Shown: positions 1 to 14,329 of the stretch, piece after piece | Position numbering within the stretch: the stretch's first letter is position 1 | Layout of the letters: each line of letters starts with the position of its first letter | Assembly: GCF_041956535.1 (NCBI RefSeq) | Contig: NW_027192202.1 | Span: 33,194 to 97,193 of the forward strand | Length of the DNA stretch: 64,000 bases | From: Calcarisporiella thermophila CBS 279.70 | Taxonomy: Eukaryota > Calcarisporiellomycota | Reading direction: 5' to 3' | Translations under genes and position numbers: made by a program | Notes under the pieces: generated by a model | Told to the model about the DNA's origin: nothing | Databases searched by the model: none | Seen by the model: the letters and a program-made list of their open reading frames with translations, nothing else

Positions 1-24
1 TCACAAACTAAGAGTAAGTGCTGG

Positions 25-99
25 TGGGGGAAGTGGGATTCGAACCCACGCCGTTCTCGTCGGCATACCAGGGATAGTCCACTACACTAACCCTCCCCC
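25..99 (-). tRNA. tRNA-like sequence, identity unresolved (possible tRNA pseudogene)
   Basis: On the minus strand a 7-bp acceptor stem (GGGGGAG with TTCCCCC, one G-U pair), a D-arm-like segment (TTAGTGTAGTGGACTA) and a perfect T arm (GTGGG-TTCGAAT-CCCAC) are present in a 75-nt unit followed by A and an encoded CCA. The anticodon arm is abnormal. The only good hairpin is GCCG-ACGAGAA-CGGC, which would read GAG with C instead of U at position 33 and leaves no variable loop before the T stem. No oligo-T terminator follows. It may be a decayed or deleted tRNA gene, or an unusual one. No amino acid is assigned. Confidence 0.5.
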
Positions 100-184
100 T
101 TATTAGTAAAAAAAAACTCAATATTTCGAATCTCAGAATTCTATAATATATACTTTTCCAAAACCGACATCCTAACCTAATTAA

Positions 185-295
185 GCTCCCGTAGCTCAGT
201 TGGTTAGAGCGTGATGCTTATGGGAGTTCGGATTGGTGGGAAAACACCTATTTGGAGTCACATCAAAGTCGCGGGTTCGACTCCCGCCGGGAGCA
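185..295 (+). tRNA. tRNA-Ile (anticodon UAU) with a 37-nt intron
   Basis: Acceptor GCTCCCG (185-191) pairs with CGGGAGC (288-294), discriminator A295. The D stem is GCTC/GAGC and the T arm GCGGG-TTCGACT-CCCGC. The anticodon stem TGATG (212-216) pairs with CATCA (261-265). The loop reads C-T-TAT-G and then is interrupted at the standard site after position 37 by an intron at 223-259, with A38 at 260. An oligo-T run (296-300) follows as Pol III terminator. tRNA-Ile(UAU) is one of the tRNAs that commonly carry introns in fungi. It decodes AUA. Confidence 0.93.
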
Positions 296-512
296 TTTTT
301 AGTTTTTTTTATTCGGAACATTTTCGCTAGATTTGAAGAGTTGTATATCATTTGTTTATTATTAAAAAAGGCAGATATATCCAATAATGCAATGTAAACT
401 ATCAAATCATTGAAATACTAAACATTATAATAGCTTATTACTTTTAATAGCGCAACTATGTTCTCATTATGTATGCATTCAAAAGATTAATATGCAAATA
501 TACGTCTAATCA

Positions 513-1417
513 TTACTTTTCTTCTTCTTCGAGTAGCTGAGTCAGAGTGCCACTATCGCCTCCACTGTTTTGTGTCCGGTCCACATTGCCCTAATCAATA
601 ATAAAGGGCAAGAGTAAATCTCTATCTACCTGAGACTTGATTTTTTTTCAGATAATTTACCACCCCGATTTGTTGATCGCCGCTCACCCTGTTACTCCCA
701 CCGATAGCAATACCCCGTTTGTTTTTAGGCTCTTTTAACTCAGCTATATTCTGGTTCATACTGCCGCTAGCAATGCCGTGATTTTCAGTCTTGGAGATTT
801 CATTCTGTAGTGCAAATTAGATTCGATTAGTGAACACCTTCACTATTGCTTAGTTTCTATTTAAACTTACCGTGCCAATTTGCTCATTGCCACCAACAAG
901 ATTATCGCCATTGAAGTTGATGCTGCGCTTTTTCTCTTCCACTGTGTTCAGGTTTTGGTTCAAGCTTCCACTGCCTGTACCAGAGTTATTTGACTGGGCT
1001 ATTTCGTTCTATTTGGTCAAAAATGATTTTTAGTATTCAAGTCTGTTTCTTTGAAGTGGCCCGCATGCTTGACTTACGGAGGCAATTTGCTGGTCCCCAC
1101 CAATCTTATTATCCCCATAGATACTAATACCGCGCTTGAAATTGAGACCTTTGTCACGCATATCTTGATTTAGACTGGTTCCAGTTCCACTGTTAGAGAG
1201 ATTATTCTAAAAAATAAACAATTCGTTGTTAATCCAACGCTTCCTTCTGGCTTGAAAACACTCTTATCCTTTTTTTACTTACAGAGCCGATCTGCGTGTT
1301 TCCAGCAATGTTGTTGGGACCCGCGATTTGAATACCGCGTTCAATTACTACCGGCGCCGGCAGGGCAGAAACACAGACAGCAGCAATGGAGATTCCAATA
1401 AAAGAGGTGAATTTCAT
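513..1417 (-). CDS. secreted four-repeat protein, candidate Kex2-processed peptide precursor
   Basis: Five exons (1283-1417, 1078-1206, 871-1008, 661-804, 513-590) join to 207 aa; all four introns (66-76 nt) are phase 0. Residues 1-20 form a signal peptide (hydrophobic core ISIAAVCVSALPAP). The rest is four copies of a 45-48 aa unit with the pattern (E/K)R-x-I-x-I-x-G-x-N-x-I-x-G-x-x-Q-I followed by an Asn/Ser/Gly-rich stretch ending in (S/T)LNQ-like residues. Every intron falls at the same point in its repeat, just after the QI(G/A)(S/T/V) element, so one exon equals one shifted repeat. Copies 2-4 begin with KR, KKR-like or KR dibasic sites and the mature part has no cysteine. This matches the build of fungal KEP (Kex2-processed repeat) precursors of secreted peptides; a beta-solenoid wall protein is the alternative. 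Function is unknown. The exon model is strong; the peptide idea is inference. Confidence 0.82.
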
Positions 1418-1513
1418 GATGTATATGTGTTAATATTGAATGAATGTGCTGGGGAGAAAATCCTTAATGAAAGTTGATGTTGAATTAAAGGGATTCAGGT
1501 CAACTTTGAACGC

Positions 1514-1522
1514 CTTTATATA
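1514..1522 (-). promoter_or_regulatory. possible TATA element of the repeat-precursor gene
   Basis: The minus strand reads TATATAAAG about 100 bp upstream of the ATG at 1417, a usual distance for a highly expressed small secreted protein. In AT-rich DNA such a match may be chance. Confidence 0.35.
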
Positions 1523-2568
1523 TCTTTGCCTGATATCTTCCAGGTCAAGGCGAAGAGTTGGTTTTATCCAATAGCTTCAAGAAACTCCAAGACATATTAT
1601 GTTCTAGTGTTCCCCAAATTAAAGTCATATTTGTCGAAATCCCTCATGGTTTTCAATTTATTATCCGAGATCTACAATGATTGCCTAAAGATGGCAAAAA
1701 TCGGAGGGGATATCACATGTGTGTATAAGCCACCTTGTTGGGACAAAGAGAGATTCGTTGCACTGGTAAAACTTAGCATGTGCCGTGGTGAAAAGGCAAG
1801 GCAGAAACGCGGCTAATCTTTACAAAAATAGAGGATCATGAAGGGAGTGTCCTTTATAGCATATTTAGAGCTGTTAGATCCTCCTATAGAAAAAAAACAA
1901 CCCGAGCTATGAAACTGGCAGGGCTCAGTTAATTTTAATGGCAACCGAATACAGCCGAGGGCTTTCTAAAACTGGCACACACAATCAGTAGAATCTGGAT
2001 GGTGCTTGATTCATTTATTCTGACTTGCTTCGAGTAAAAAGATTTCGCGATTTGAGGACGTACTAAGGATGCTATTAAAGTCCCTGAGTACAATGGTTTT
2101 AGTTTTTCATTATTTTTCTTCAGGTTCTTGACCTGAATGAGAAGATAACAATTGAGGTATAAACATCATTAGACGTTATTGAATACGAGCTTTGCCATGG
2201 GAAAAAGTGCATTTCATATGATTTGGTTTCTCTGACTGATATCAGCGTGCAGTTCCTTAAAATATTCTTCAACAGGAGTGCACTACCAATGATACTAGTT
2301 TTTGGAAAAACCAAAGAAATCATAACTCTCTTTTCCGTAGCAATTTTAATATGATATTATTAATGTAGAGCTTTGTTGAATTAGTATAAGTCTCTTCAAC
2401 TCTTTGTGAATGACTAGTCAATAATGCCTACTTCAAAGGTTTAGACGCGATGGTATTGTTAAATAAGCAAACCAAATAGTTATGGTATTTGGGGTCTGTT
2501 GAATTGAGAGTAATACAGTAAAACACAAAATTATTAAAGTTTGTATATATATCTAGGTGTCTATTGCT
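1523..2568. other. intergenic, no gene seen
   Basis: AT-rich sequence between the 5' side of the repeat-precursor gene and the 3' end of the SDHAF3 gene. A 96-codon open frame at 1526-1816 starts without ATG and has no recognisable motif; nothing else is supported. Confidence 0.5.
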
Positions 2569-3075
2569 CTATGAATGTGCCTGCTCAGCACTCATTGTAT
2601 TTTCCCTAGCCTCGACTTTTGCCTCCCCATCACTCCATATCCGCTTGGTTTCTTGCTTTAATTCCCATAGTTGTCCCACTTGCTCATCGGATAGTTTCTC
2701 TATGACCTCTGGATCTATCTTACTGCCCAAAAATGAGCCCTCTCTCACCTGTGCCTCAAGCATCTGGGCGTACTCTAGCCAATGTGAGAGAAAACTATAG
2801 ATATGAAGTGGATTGGTTACATCGCGATGTCGCCTAAATTCGTCCTTGACATATCCATCCCCCATGTAACGGAACTCGGGTGGTAGTTGTCGATGTAGCC
2901 GTAAAATTCGGCGGTAGAGAGTAAGTGGGGCTAGCTCGGGTGGATTTTGACCGTCTTCATTGGGTAAATTTGGCGAAGATAGTAGAGAAGTGGTTGAAAA
3001 ACTAGACCTCAACCAATTCAAGGTCCTCGGTGCAAGTTGCCAAACAGTAGATCTTGTAGCGATTAATGTTTGCAT
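2569..3075 (-). CDS. SDH7: succinate dehydrogenase assembly factor 3 (ACN9/Sdh7 family)
   Basis: A single exon encodes 168 aa. The first ATG of the open frame is at 3075; codons upstream of it are not ATG. The N-terminus (about residues 1-35) is rich in Arg, Ser and Thr with no acidic residues, as in a mitochondrial targeting peptide. An LYR motif (L53-Y54-R55, in LTLYRRILRLHRQLP) is followed by the family signature YMGDGYVKDEFRRH and a helix NPLHIYSFLSHWLEY. LYR proteins of this family act in the mitochondrial matrix and protect or deliver the Fe-S subunit Sdh2 during complex II assembly. The C-terminal tail of about 40 residues after the conserved part is longer than in yeast. The gene is divergent from the dihydrofolate reductase gene. 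Confidence 0.93.
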   Translation of the reverse strand: MQTLIATRSTVWQLAPRTLNWLRSSFSTTSLLSSPNLPNEDGQNPPELAPLTLYRRILRLHRQLPPEFRYMGDGYVKDEFRRHRDVTNPLHIYSFLSHWLEYAQMLEAQVREGSFLGSKIDPEVIEKLSDEQVGQLWELKQETKRIWSDGEAKVEARENTMSAEQAHS

Positions 3076-3236
3076 AGTATGTTCAATTAGCTGAATCCGA
3101 TCCAAAGACCTTTAAACACACCTATTATCACTGAAATTAATCTGAAGTTTTGGCGCAGTTATTCAATTTCGCTTGAGAGTCACGATCGCGTATTTTTTTT
3201 ATCTTTGCGGACCACCATTAAACCCATTATTGGATT
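3076..3236. promoter_or_regulatory. shared divergent promoter region (SDH7 / DFR1)
   Basis: Only 161 bp separate the two opposed start codons, so both promoters must lie in or overlap this interval. A T-rich tract sits near 3191-3200. No named motif can be assigned. Confidence 0.5.
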
Positions 3237-3956
3237 ATGTCTCCAACCTCCCTTCGCAATGGTTTCGCTCTTATAGCCGCTGCAACCGAAGAGCTAGGCA
3301 TTGGACTAAATAATGACCTACCCTGGCGGTTACCTCGAGAAGTCGCTTATTTCGAGCGGGTCACATCAAAGATCCCAGCGTCATTTCTTAAATCTACACC
3401 TGGACAAGAAGAAAATGCAAATGTCAAAAACGCGGTGATTATGGGGCGAAGAACATGGGAATCCATTCCGAAACGATTACGGCCCCTGAAAAATAGATTC
3501 AACATTGTGATATCTCGCGATTCAAGCTATGCAAAGTAAGTTCATTATTATACTGAGACTCTATTTGTAAGCTGCAACCTCCTCCCCTTATTTTGCTGAC
3601 AAAAATAATGTCTTCATAGAAACGAAATGCCTAATCCGGACATTTGTCATGTCACTTCACTCGAACAAGCCCTTTCTGTTATCGACGAAACTCGCCATCC
3701 TCGTACATTTATTGTTGGAGGCAGTCAGATCTACGACATAGCTATGCGCTTACCCCTCTGCCACCACATTCTTCTTACACGCATCTACGCAAAAATTCAG
3801 TGCGATACCTTCTTCCCGGTGGTGGATGAGGCCAAATATAAGCTTGCTTCGCATGAAGAGCTGGAGCAGTTTGTAGAGGATAGTGTACCTCGCGGTAGAG
3901 TGGAAGAGAAGGGGATTGAATATGAGTTCACTATGTACACAAGGGTCGCAGAATAA
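3237..3956 (+). CDS. DFR1: dihydrofolate reductase
   Basis: Two exons (3237-3535 and 3620-3956) join through an 84-nt intron (GTAAGT..TAG) to a 211-aa protein, the normal length for a fungal monofunctional enzyme. It reduces dihydrofolate to tetrahydrofolate with NADPH and supplies thymidylate and purine synthesis. Family elements are in order: FALIAA...GIGLNNDLPWRLP (Met20-loop region with the conserved Trp), VIMGRRTWESIP (NADPH contact), RFNIVISRD, FIVGGSQIYDIAM (glycine pair and the FVGG-like loop) and a C-terminal beta strand EYEFTMYTR. No thymidylate synthase is fused. Its 3' end faces the deubiquitinase gene. Confidence 0.95.
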
Positions 3957-4367
3957 AGTAGTCTCGCTTATTGTTTATATTGAGGTTACTGCCAGTGTTT
4001 TATCTTTAGATATTTAGAAGTTTACAAACTCGACCATATTTGAGAACTCTATCCATCGAGGATACTTGGACCTATGGCGAGCTCAGAATCGTGGCTTCTT
4101 GCACTCACAGTAAAAATGCTCTGCCCGACGCTAAACTTTTGGCGTATCCATCGGTATTTCGGCTATTTGAAATGTAAAACGCATTTGCTAAATGCATGTG
4201 AGATACGATTTACTCTCTATATAAGTGAATAATAATGGTATATTCTTTGATGGGTGGACAAAATTATAATACATACATGTATAAAGTGTACACATATTAG
4301 AGGAAATACAAATAAACAACATAGGTAGGCAAGGCCCTCTATAACCATAGTATATAGGAATAAATAC
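3957..4367. other. convergent 3' intergenic region
   Basis: 411 bp between two convergent stop codons; AT-rich 3' untranslated sequence with no other open frame or structure that I can support. Confidence 0.5.
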
Positions 4368-7728
<3,361 letters not shown>

Positions 7729-7805
7729 TCCATTATATAATACCAGCTGATTTTTCTACAATTTTAACAAGACCTCTATTATCCACCCAAAGACAACATC
7801 GCATG

Positions 7806-8670
7806 TTAGCCATTACCGCTGAATTGTGAACACTTTTGCCACTTGTTTCTTCTGAGACTATGTATCATATTCAAAAGGTGAGCGAAATCTTCACCATCCC
7901 TTTTTACACCATCGCTGATACCTTTATTCTCCTCGATTCCGAGACTCGCTTCATAAGCTTTTAGCCGCTCAACATCGCAGCATACTAAAAGCATTCTGGA
8001 CATGCTTTCTACCCCCAGATCCGTCAGCTTTGCTTCCACATCCTTCAATATTCTCCCTACAGGATATCGGGGGAAATCTGTGAGTACAAATTTAGAATGC
8101 ACTTGGAGAGCTAAGCTACCTCTGAATATGAGTTTCTGATGTTGTGGCAGACACCCGAGTCGCAATTCTATCTCCAACATTAGATCAAACAAGCACATTG
8201 ACTGGGTTATATCGAATGTATAACTGTCTCTGCAAAATGTAATGATAATTTGTATGGGCTCTGCAAATGGATGAACAATTAGCACGGTATTGAAGACGTG
8301 TTCTTATTTCACTAGATATATTATCATTCGAATCCGAACATTCACCTATTATTATAGGATGGGCAGTCATAACGTCTCTAGATTCTGCTGGGGATGGGGA
8401 TGGAACTGGGGTCAATTCCAAGCTCTCGCCGCTATTTGTACCTGTTTCTACCACCGGATCGTCATCGAAATGTTTCACGCGTATGCTCTTCATAACCTCA
8501 CCCGAGTTCTCTTCCATGCCTTCGTCCAGCCCTTCAATCTCTAAATCTCCATCGGGATCACACAAGCCATTGGCATTATAATCGTGCAACATTGTGTGTC
8601 TGTCTTTTCTAGCAAACACATTGGAGAAATAATCTAAATCGGGAGAGGCAGGTAGAGGCTCTTGACCCAT
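7806..8670 (-). CDS. ubiquitin-like domain protein of unknown function
   Basis: Three exons (8313-8670, 8120-8260, 7806-8056) join in frame to 249 aa. Residues 1-120 are acidic and Ser/Thr/Pro-rich. A ubiquitin-like fold follows: IQIIITF...YTFDIT (first hairpin), LEIELRLGCLPQHQKLIFRG (helix and third strand), RILKDVEAKLTDLGV and RMLLV (last strand). The splice at 8057-8119 rebuilds the KLIFRGRILKD segment, which looks like the Ubl of BAG1-type proteins. A short charged tail ends in FSGNG; no BAG domain is evident. The Ubl lacks a C-terminal di-glycine end, so it is a built-in module that may bind the proteasome or a partner. The stop lies 77 bp upstream of the deubiquitinase ATG. The donor at 8311-8312 (GTGAAA) is weak, so the first intron is the least certain part. 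Confidence 0.7.
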
Positions 8671-9090
8671 CTTGCAGAATTACAATGGAAAAGAATGGAC
8701 CTGCCACTTCCCCTCAAGTCATTTTCAAATTTCCCTAATTTTTTTTGCCACCGGTCACATTATAAGTCAGCTGGTTGCATTAAATTCGATCGACTTAGCC
8801 GGGACTGAGGAAATTCACTCCGCTCCTCCGTTAATCTTTTTCTTTGCCTGTCCGCTGATGCCGATTACCGCAATTAAGGACGGGTTTAGGTCACTATTTC
8901 TAGGAGACCACGTTCAAGATGAATCTGATATTTGGCAGAGGAATAATCAAGAAGAGAATATGTATAATGGGATTTTGTTTATATTAAATACATATCGACT
9001 GCTCCCCCTCCCAAAAAAAAATATACCAATAAGAGCATGCTACAATAGAATGAAGTTGCATTGATTCAGCGTTTTATTTTTCTTTCGCTA
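8671..9090. other. intergenic, no gene seen
   Basis: 420 bp holding the 5' side of the Ubl-protein gene and the 3' end of the isocitrate dehydrogenase gene. A 130-codon plus-strand frame at 8672-9064 lacks an ATG start and family likeness. Confidence 0.5.
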
Positions 9091-10446
9091 TCAGAGATTG
9101 CGGATAATCTCGTTAGTGAAATCTGTATTGGAAGCCTTGCCGCCCAAGTCCCCAGTCAGTACCCGCTTTTCAGCAATGGTCTTGAGCACCGCGTTTTCTA
9201 TGCGTTCGGCATGATGGTTGAGCCTCATGTGTCTAAGCATCATGATCGCCGACAAGAGCAGTGCAGTTGGGTTGGCCTTGTCCATGCCAGCAATGTCAGG
9301 GGCGGTTCCGTGGACCGCCTCGAAAATCGAAGCATCCTGTCCAATGTTGCCCGATGGAGTGAGGCCCAGCCCCCCGATCAATCCCGCACACATGTCAGAC
9401 AAGATGTCACCATAGAGGTTAGGCATCACCATGACAGTGTCCTTGTAGAGGGATGGATCTTGCGAGATGTGAAGGCATGCGCGATCCAGAAGCACCTCGT
9501 CAAATTTGATCGCCGGGAAATCGCGAGAAACGCGTTCGCATGCGTCCAAGAACATTCCGTCCGACATGCGCATGATATTTGCTTTATGGACGGCCGTCAC
9601 CCGCTCCCTCCCGATCTCTCTGGCGTAAGTGAAGGCGTAACGCGCTACACGCTCCGAAGCCTCTTGGGTGATCAGCTTAATTGACTGGACCACGCCATTG
9701 ACGACCTCGTGCTCGATCCCAGAATACTCGCCCTCCGTATTCTCTCGGATGAGTACTGTGTCGACGTTATCGTATAATGTCTTGAAGCCGACGATGGACT
9801 TGCATGGACGGACGTTGGCATAGAGATTGAACGTGCGGCGCAAAGTGAGGTTAAGGGAAACGTGCCCTTTACCAATGGGTGTTGCAAGCGGGCCTTTTAG
9901 GGCAACGGTGTTCTTTCGAACAGACTCAATCGCCTGCTCGGGTATAGTCGTTTTGCCATCAATAATAACCGGCGTGACGTCCACTGGCTCCCAGTCAATT
10001 GGCACCTGATAAAATGACAATCGAAATTACTTTCAAATTTACGAAATAAAAATACATCGGGTAACCTACATCGGCACTCTTGAAAATTTTGACAACTGAT
10101 TTCGAAATCTCTGGACCAATACCATCTCCGCTAATAAGTGTAACCGCATAGTTTCCCTAAAAGAAAAATAGTCATGTTCATCGCGTTCACACCGATTATA
10201 TATAGGTTAATACGTACATTGTCATTTTTTTGTCCCTTGAATGCCTCCGTCAGATCCTCGTTGTGTGAAGGGAATGCATCAGTAGCGGAAACAAATGCTC
10301 GGAATTGGTTCTAATCAATTTTGCAAGGCGCAATAAAGTCAGAGGACACTTCGAGCATATTGAGCTATTCAATATAGCCGAGGTTCACTTATGTTTACCC
10401 GAGGTCTCAAAGAGCGGAATGCAGCCGACGATCTAGCAAGAAACAT
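9091..10446 (-). CDS. IDH2: isocitrate dehydrogenase [NAD], catalytic subunit, mitochondrial
   Basis: Four exons (10399-10446, 10218-10310, 10070-10156, 9091-10005) give 380 aa, close to yeast Idh2 (369). The first exon encodes [16 protein letters not shown], a typical matrix-targeting peptide, and the second continues to the mature start. Conserved blocks: [31 protein letters not shown] (isocitrate-binding arginines), [41 protein letters not shown] (metal-binding aspartates) and [12 protein letters not shown] with NPTALLLSA (NAD site). These catalytic residues favour the Idh2/IDH3-alpha type over the regulatory subunit. The enzyme converts isocitrate to 2-oxoglutarate in the TCA cycle as a hetero-oligomer with Idh1, which is not in this window. 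Confidence 0.96.
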
Positions 10447-12086
10447 GTTTGCAAATGCAAGAATCCCTTTAGAAGGTAGGGGGAGTAGACTTACGATTCA
10501 TTAACGTCATGAATGGTGGCTTATTAGATGCGATTGAATCCAAGCTTGCTACGGCATTCAGACTGAAGGGTTCTCATCCCCTCCAGACTGCAAAACCAGA
10601 CATACAGAGATGATATTATATCTCCATACAGAGAAACCAAGCAACCTGTGCAACAGCGCCTTAGCACGAGGCCCGAATGAAGGTGGCAGCATCGTCGCCA
10701 TCTATACGCAAGGGTGCTTGATATAGGATAATTGAAGTCTTGGCTCGACTTCACCGCGTCTGCGAGATTTCTGGTGCACCCATCCGTATTTTGATCCCCC
10801 TCGCCAAGAGCGTTGAGCAAACTGGGCCATATCCCATTGGACAAAGACGCCTTCTTCCTTGTGCCCATAATAGGCCCTTCTTTGGCATCGCTTGATCTAG
10901 GTTTCAGATCCATTTGCACTAAGCCTCGAACAATAGAGTTCAATCTGGATTGAGAGCGTAAATGATCCCATGATGCCTTAATCAATTCCGAACCTATTAC
11001 CCAACATGGTTGCCAACAATATGGTTAGATGGGGTGCGACTGGCACAATAGATAGGAGCTCACGTGCCTCGACCATTTCAGGATATCGAGCTATCTATAC
11101 CGAGTAAATATTCTCGCGAAACTCTTCATCTCCATGCACCAGCCGTCTGAAAAATCTTCCTGATAACCTGCATTCAACCCCACCATGGCTGCCATCTCCC
11201 CGCCATGTTGAAGGTTGAGAGTAGGCGCAAGGGCACGATCACAGAATTCCATATTGTAACTGCTTCGACATCGAAGTATTACATAACAACGCTAATCAGG
11301 ATGCTCGCTTGGTCGCGATTTTGGATAGGTTAGCCTTACGTCGCGTTGGCCCTTTGACTTTGCATTCTCTCACTATGCAACTCTCTTTTCGCTATTCTAA
11401 TCTGGTTGCGTAATGGAGCACAAAAAGATGTATATACAGCTGCAATGGTGCGGAGATAATGTTTTGCGTGGCACGGCGCACAAATCCCCCGCATCCACAG
11501 GCATTCAGAGCAGAGAGCCCTTGGGCAGACCTTGTCGGGAAATCCTTGCCCCCACCCCACCCCCCCCCATTAGAGACCTCCTCCTATAAGCCGGTAACGA
11601 AAGTTTAAACAATACCCCGTTATCAGCCCATCACTTTAAACTCCTAGGCTGGAGATAAGATACTATCGTGCGGTGTGGGAAGCAATATCTTCAATAGTCG
11701 GGGGAATCAGATGCAGGATCCCCCTCGCCGTGACGACTTCCCTTGGTCCTCTTGTTCCCTATGGAGGATAGCAGCTCTCAGCTGTCACGCGAAACTGCTC
11801 GGCCTCGTTGAAGGGGAGTGCGAATTGCACTCCCATGAGAATAGAGTTTTACGCTAGCTGGGCATTCAAGGTGGGAATAGGCGACGGCTGGAGTGAGAAG
11901 AGTACAGGTCTTGATAAGTTTCTGTATCCCGTGGTTAAGAAGATTTTTAAGGTTGTGGAGATGGTTCCATTTGTACACATGCCAGAAATTGGCCTGCGAA
12001 TTTAATATATAAACTTGGTGATTCACGCCCCCCCCCCCCTTTTTTTCCCCACCATCCTTCCAGTTCAAATCAAAACACGGGAGAGA
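10447..12086. other. 1.6-kb intergenic region, no gene supported
   Basis: Several open frames occur (for example minus 10524-10985 and 11336-11560), but none shows a family motif, and the sequence varies between AT- and GC-rich without pattern. Homopolymer C runs lie near 11560 and 12030; the second, followed by a T run, is just upstream of the permease start. Confidence 0.45.
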
Positions 12087-14158
12087 ATGAAAGATAGGGA
12101 TGTGAAGGTGCCGAGCAACTTGGATGCTGGACAAAAGGTGGAAATCGATGAACAACAAAAGTTCGAACTGTTTGAGCTAGAAGCAGTCGAGAAACAGAAC
12201 GTGTTCGATGAGGTCAAACTGAAGCGCATTCTGCGCAAGGTGGATGTGCGCATCATTCCGGTAAGTGACCCTATTCTGAGGCCATTGGTTCCAGGGCTGG
12301 ATGCCAGCTCAAATCGTTGAACAATATGTTCGCTGTGATAACTGCGATCTTGCATGAGCATCTGCATTAATTTTTTATGGCATTGTTTATGGTAGACTAT
12401 GATGGTTCTGTATTTCCTGGCCTATCTTGATCGCTCCAATATTGGAAATGCTCGACTAGCCAACTATGAGGCCGACTTGAACCTGAATGAAGACCACTTT
12501 TATTGGTCGTTGCAGGTGTTCTATTTTGGATGTGAGTTGCTTGATTTATCCCTTCTGCTTTTCTCAGCAAGACATCATCGCCTCGCTTTATTTAACTCTG
12601 CTTCTTGGATTGCTCGGATAGATTCTCTTTGCGAAATACCCGCCAACTACATGTTGAAGAAGCTCCGACCAAGCAGATGGATCGGCTTGATCATGCTTTT
12701 GTGGGGAATCACCTCGACTTGCCTTGCTGCCTGTTGGAATTTCGGTAGTCTCTTTTCCGCGCGATTGTAAGTCCTGTTAATTCTGGACGGCTCTATAGCC
12801 ATATTCCGGTAACTGGAAACTGCATCCAATCGATTAGGCTCCTTGGGATATTCGAAGCGGGTCTATTCCCAGGAATAGTGTTCTGTAAGTATAAGCAATC
12901 CAATATTGGTATATATATAAAAAAACAACTCCCTTAATAAATGCATTTTTAATCAGACCTTAGCTTTTGGTATTCGAAAAAAGAAATGGCCTTTCGCATG
13001 GCCCTCTTCTATTCTGGCATGTCCATGTCCGGTCTCCTGGGCGGTCTTATTGCCTTTGGGGTAATGAGAATCGAGGGCCATTTACGAGCTTGGCAGTATC
13101 TCTATATCATTGAAGGTGTTCCCACCATCCTCGTCGGGGCACTCACCTTTTTCCTCCTCCCAGATTATCCTGAGACCGCCAAGTTTCTCACTGAAGAGGA
13201 GCGCAACTTTCTTGTGGCCCGACTGCGACATGAGAATAATTCAGACACTGGAACCGAGGTGCAGCATGATCATCGCAAAATGATCCTCGAAGCGTTCAAA
13301 GAGCCTCGCACCTATTTGTTTGCTATTGCTTGCATTGCGTATTCCCTGCCCGGAGTCGCTCTCAATTTGTTTCTCCCAACCATTGTCAAGGCCTTGGGGC
13401 ATAGCGACGTCAAAGCACAGGCCATGGCTGCTGCTCCATATGCTCCGGCAGCGGTTTGCTCTGTTCTTTTTGCCTTCTTTTCGGACAAATTTACACAGCG
13501 TGCCTATTTCCTGATGCTGGTCGCAGGTTTGGCAGTCGTCGGCTTTTTGCTACAACTAGTGCTCGTCTCTCCAGATGCTCAAGTAAGTAGTTTCGGTGGT
13601 TGGTTTCCAAGCGTCCCGCTGAATCACTTTCGCCCCACCAATAGTATGGTGCTATGTTCCTAGTGGCCATTGGCCTATGGTCGATGGCGCCGTTATGTAT
13701 GGCCTGGGTGGCGACCAATTTTGCCCCTGCAATGAAGCGTGGGATTGCAACGTGAGTATCCTTCATCTCACTTATGATAATACTTATCTCTGAATGATGT
13801 ATGACTTTCTATATTACTTTTTTTCGTTCATCCAGAGCATTTATCATCGCGTGTGGCAACCTTGTAAGCTCGTTTGGCTCCCAAATGTATCGCAATGACG
13901 ATAAACCTCGCTTCGGTTAGTATGCATTGGATGGATCTCCCCCCCATTTTCAGAGCTCTCATTCCTTTCCATTGGATAGTGCGTGCCAATTCCATTAATT
14001 TAGCCATATGTGCAGTGCTCTTTATATCTTGTGGCATTTTGCGCTGGCACCTTGCAGCCGAGAACAAGAAGCGCGACAAAATGCTGGCCGAAGGAAAATA
14101 CGACCCCAATCGTACGGCGGATCATGACCGAGATCCAGTGTATCGGTTCACACTATAG
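12087..14158 (+). CDS. major facilitator transporter, anion:cation symporter (allantoate permease/Dal5) family
   Basis: Eight exons (12087-12260, 12396-12531, 12622-12766, 12838-12884, 12957-13582, 13645-13751, 13836-13915, 13980-14158) join in frame to 497 aa, the family's usual size. A hydrophilic N-terminus leads to KLKRILRKVDVRIIP and then TM1 with FLAYLDRSNIGNARL, the ACS-family signature. TM2-TM6 follow (CEIPANYMLKKLRPSRWIG, LLGIFEAGLFPGIVFY, then YLYIIEGVPTILVGALTFF), then the LPDYPETAKFLTEEER loop that marks Dal5/Tna1/Vht1-like proteins. Six more hydrophobic segments complete the C-terminal half. The tail is hydrophilic (ENKKRDKMLAEGKYD). These plasma-membrane carriers take up allantoate, nicotinate, pantothenate, biotin or related organic anions; the substrate cannot be told. 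An ACT-domain gene and a Fungal_trans regulator lie downstream. Confidence 0.9.
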
Positions 14159-14329
14159 AGCAAAGCAAGTAGGGATTCCAAGCTGATTTCGTGCTTTGAG
14201 AAATTAGGCGTTAGGGTCTTAGCAAATACACCATATAATAATTTAGCTTGTTCTATTTTTTTTTTTTTACATATGAATCTATAAACTTCGAGTATATATA
14301 AATAAATACAACATCTATCTATAACGAGG

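Noticed and set aside
1526-1816. 96-codon plus-strand frame
   Set aside because: No ATG start, no motif, and it lies in the promoter of the divergent repeat-precursor gene.
8672-9064. 130-codon plus-strand frame
   Set aside because: Begins without a good start in the promoter of the Ubl gene; no motif.
10524-10985. 153-codon minus-strand frame
   Set aside because: Composition looks random (many Cys, Arg, Trp runs without pattern) and no splice partners or family motifs were seen.
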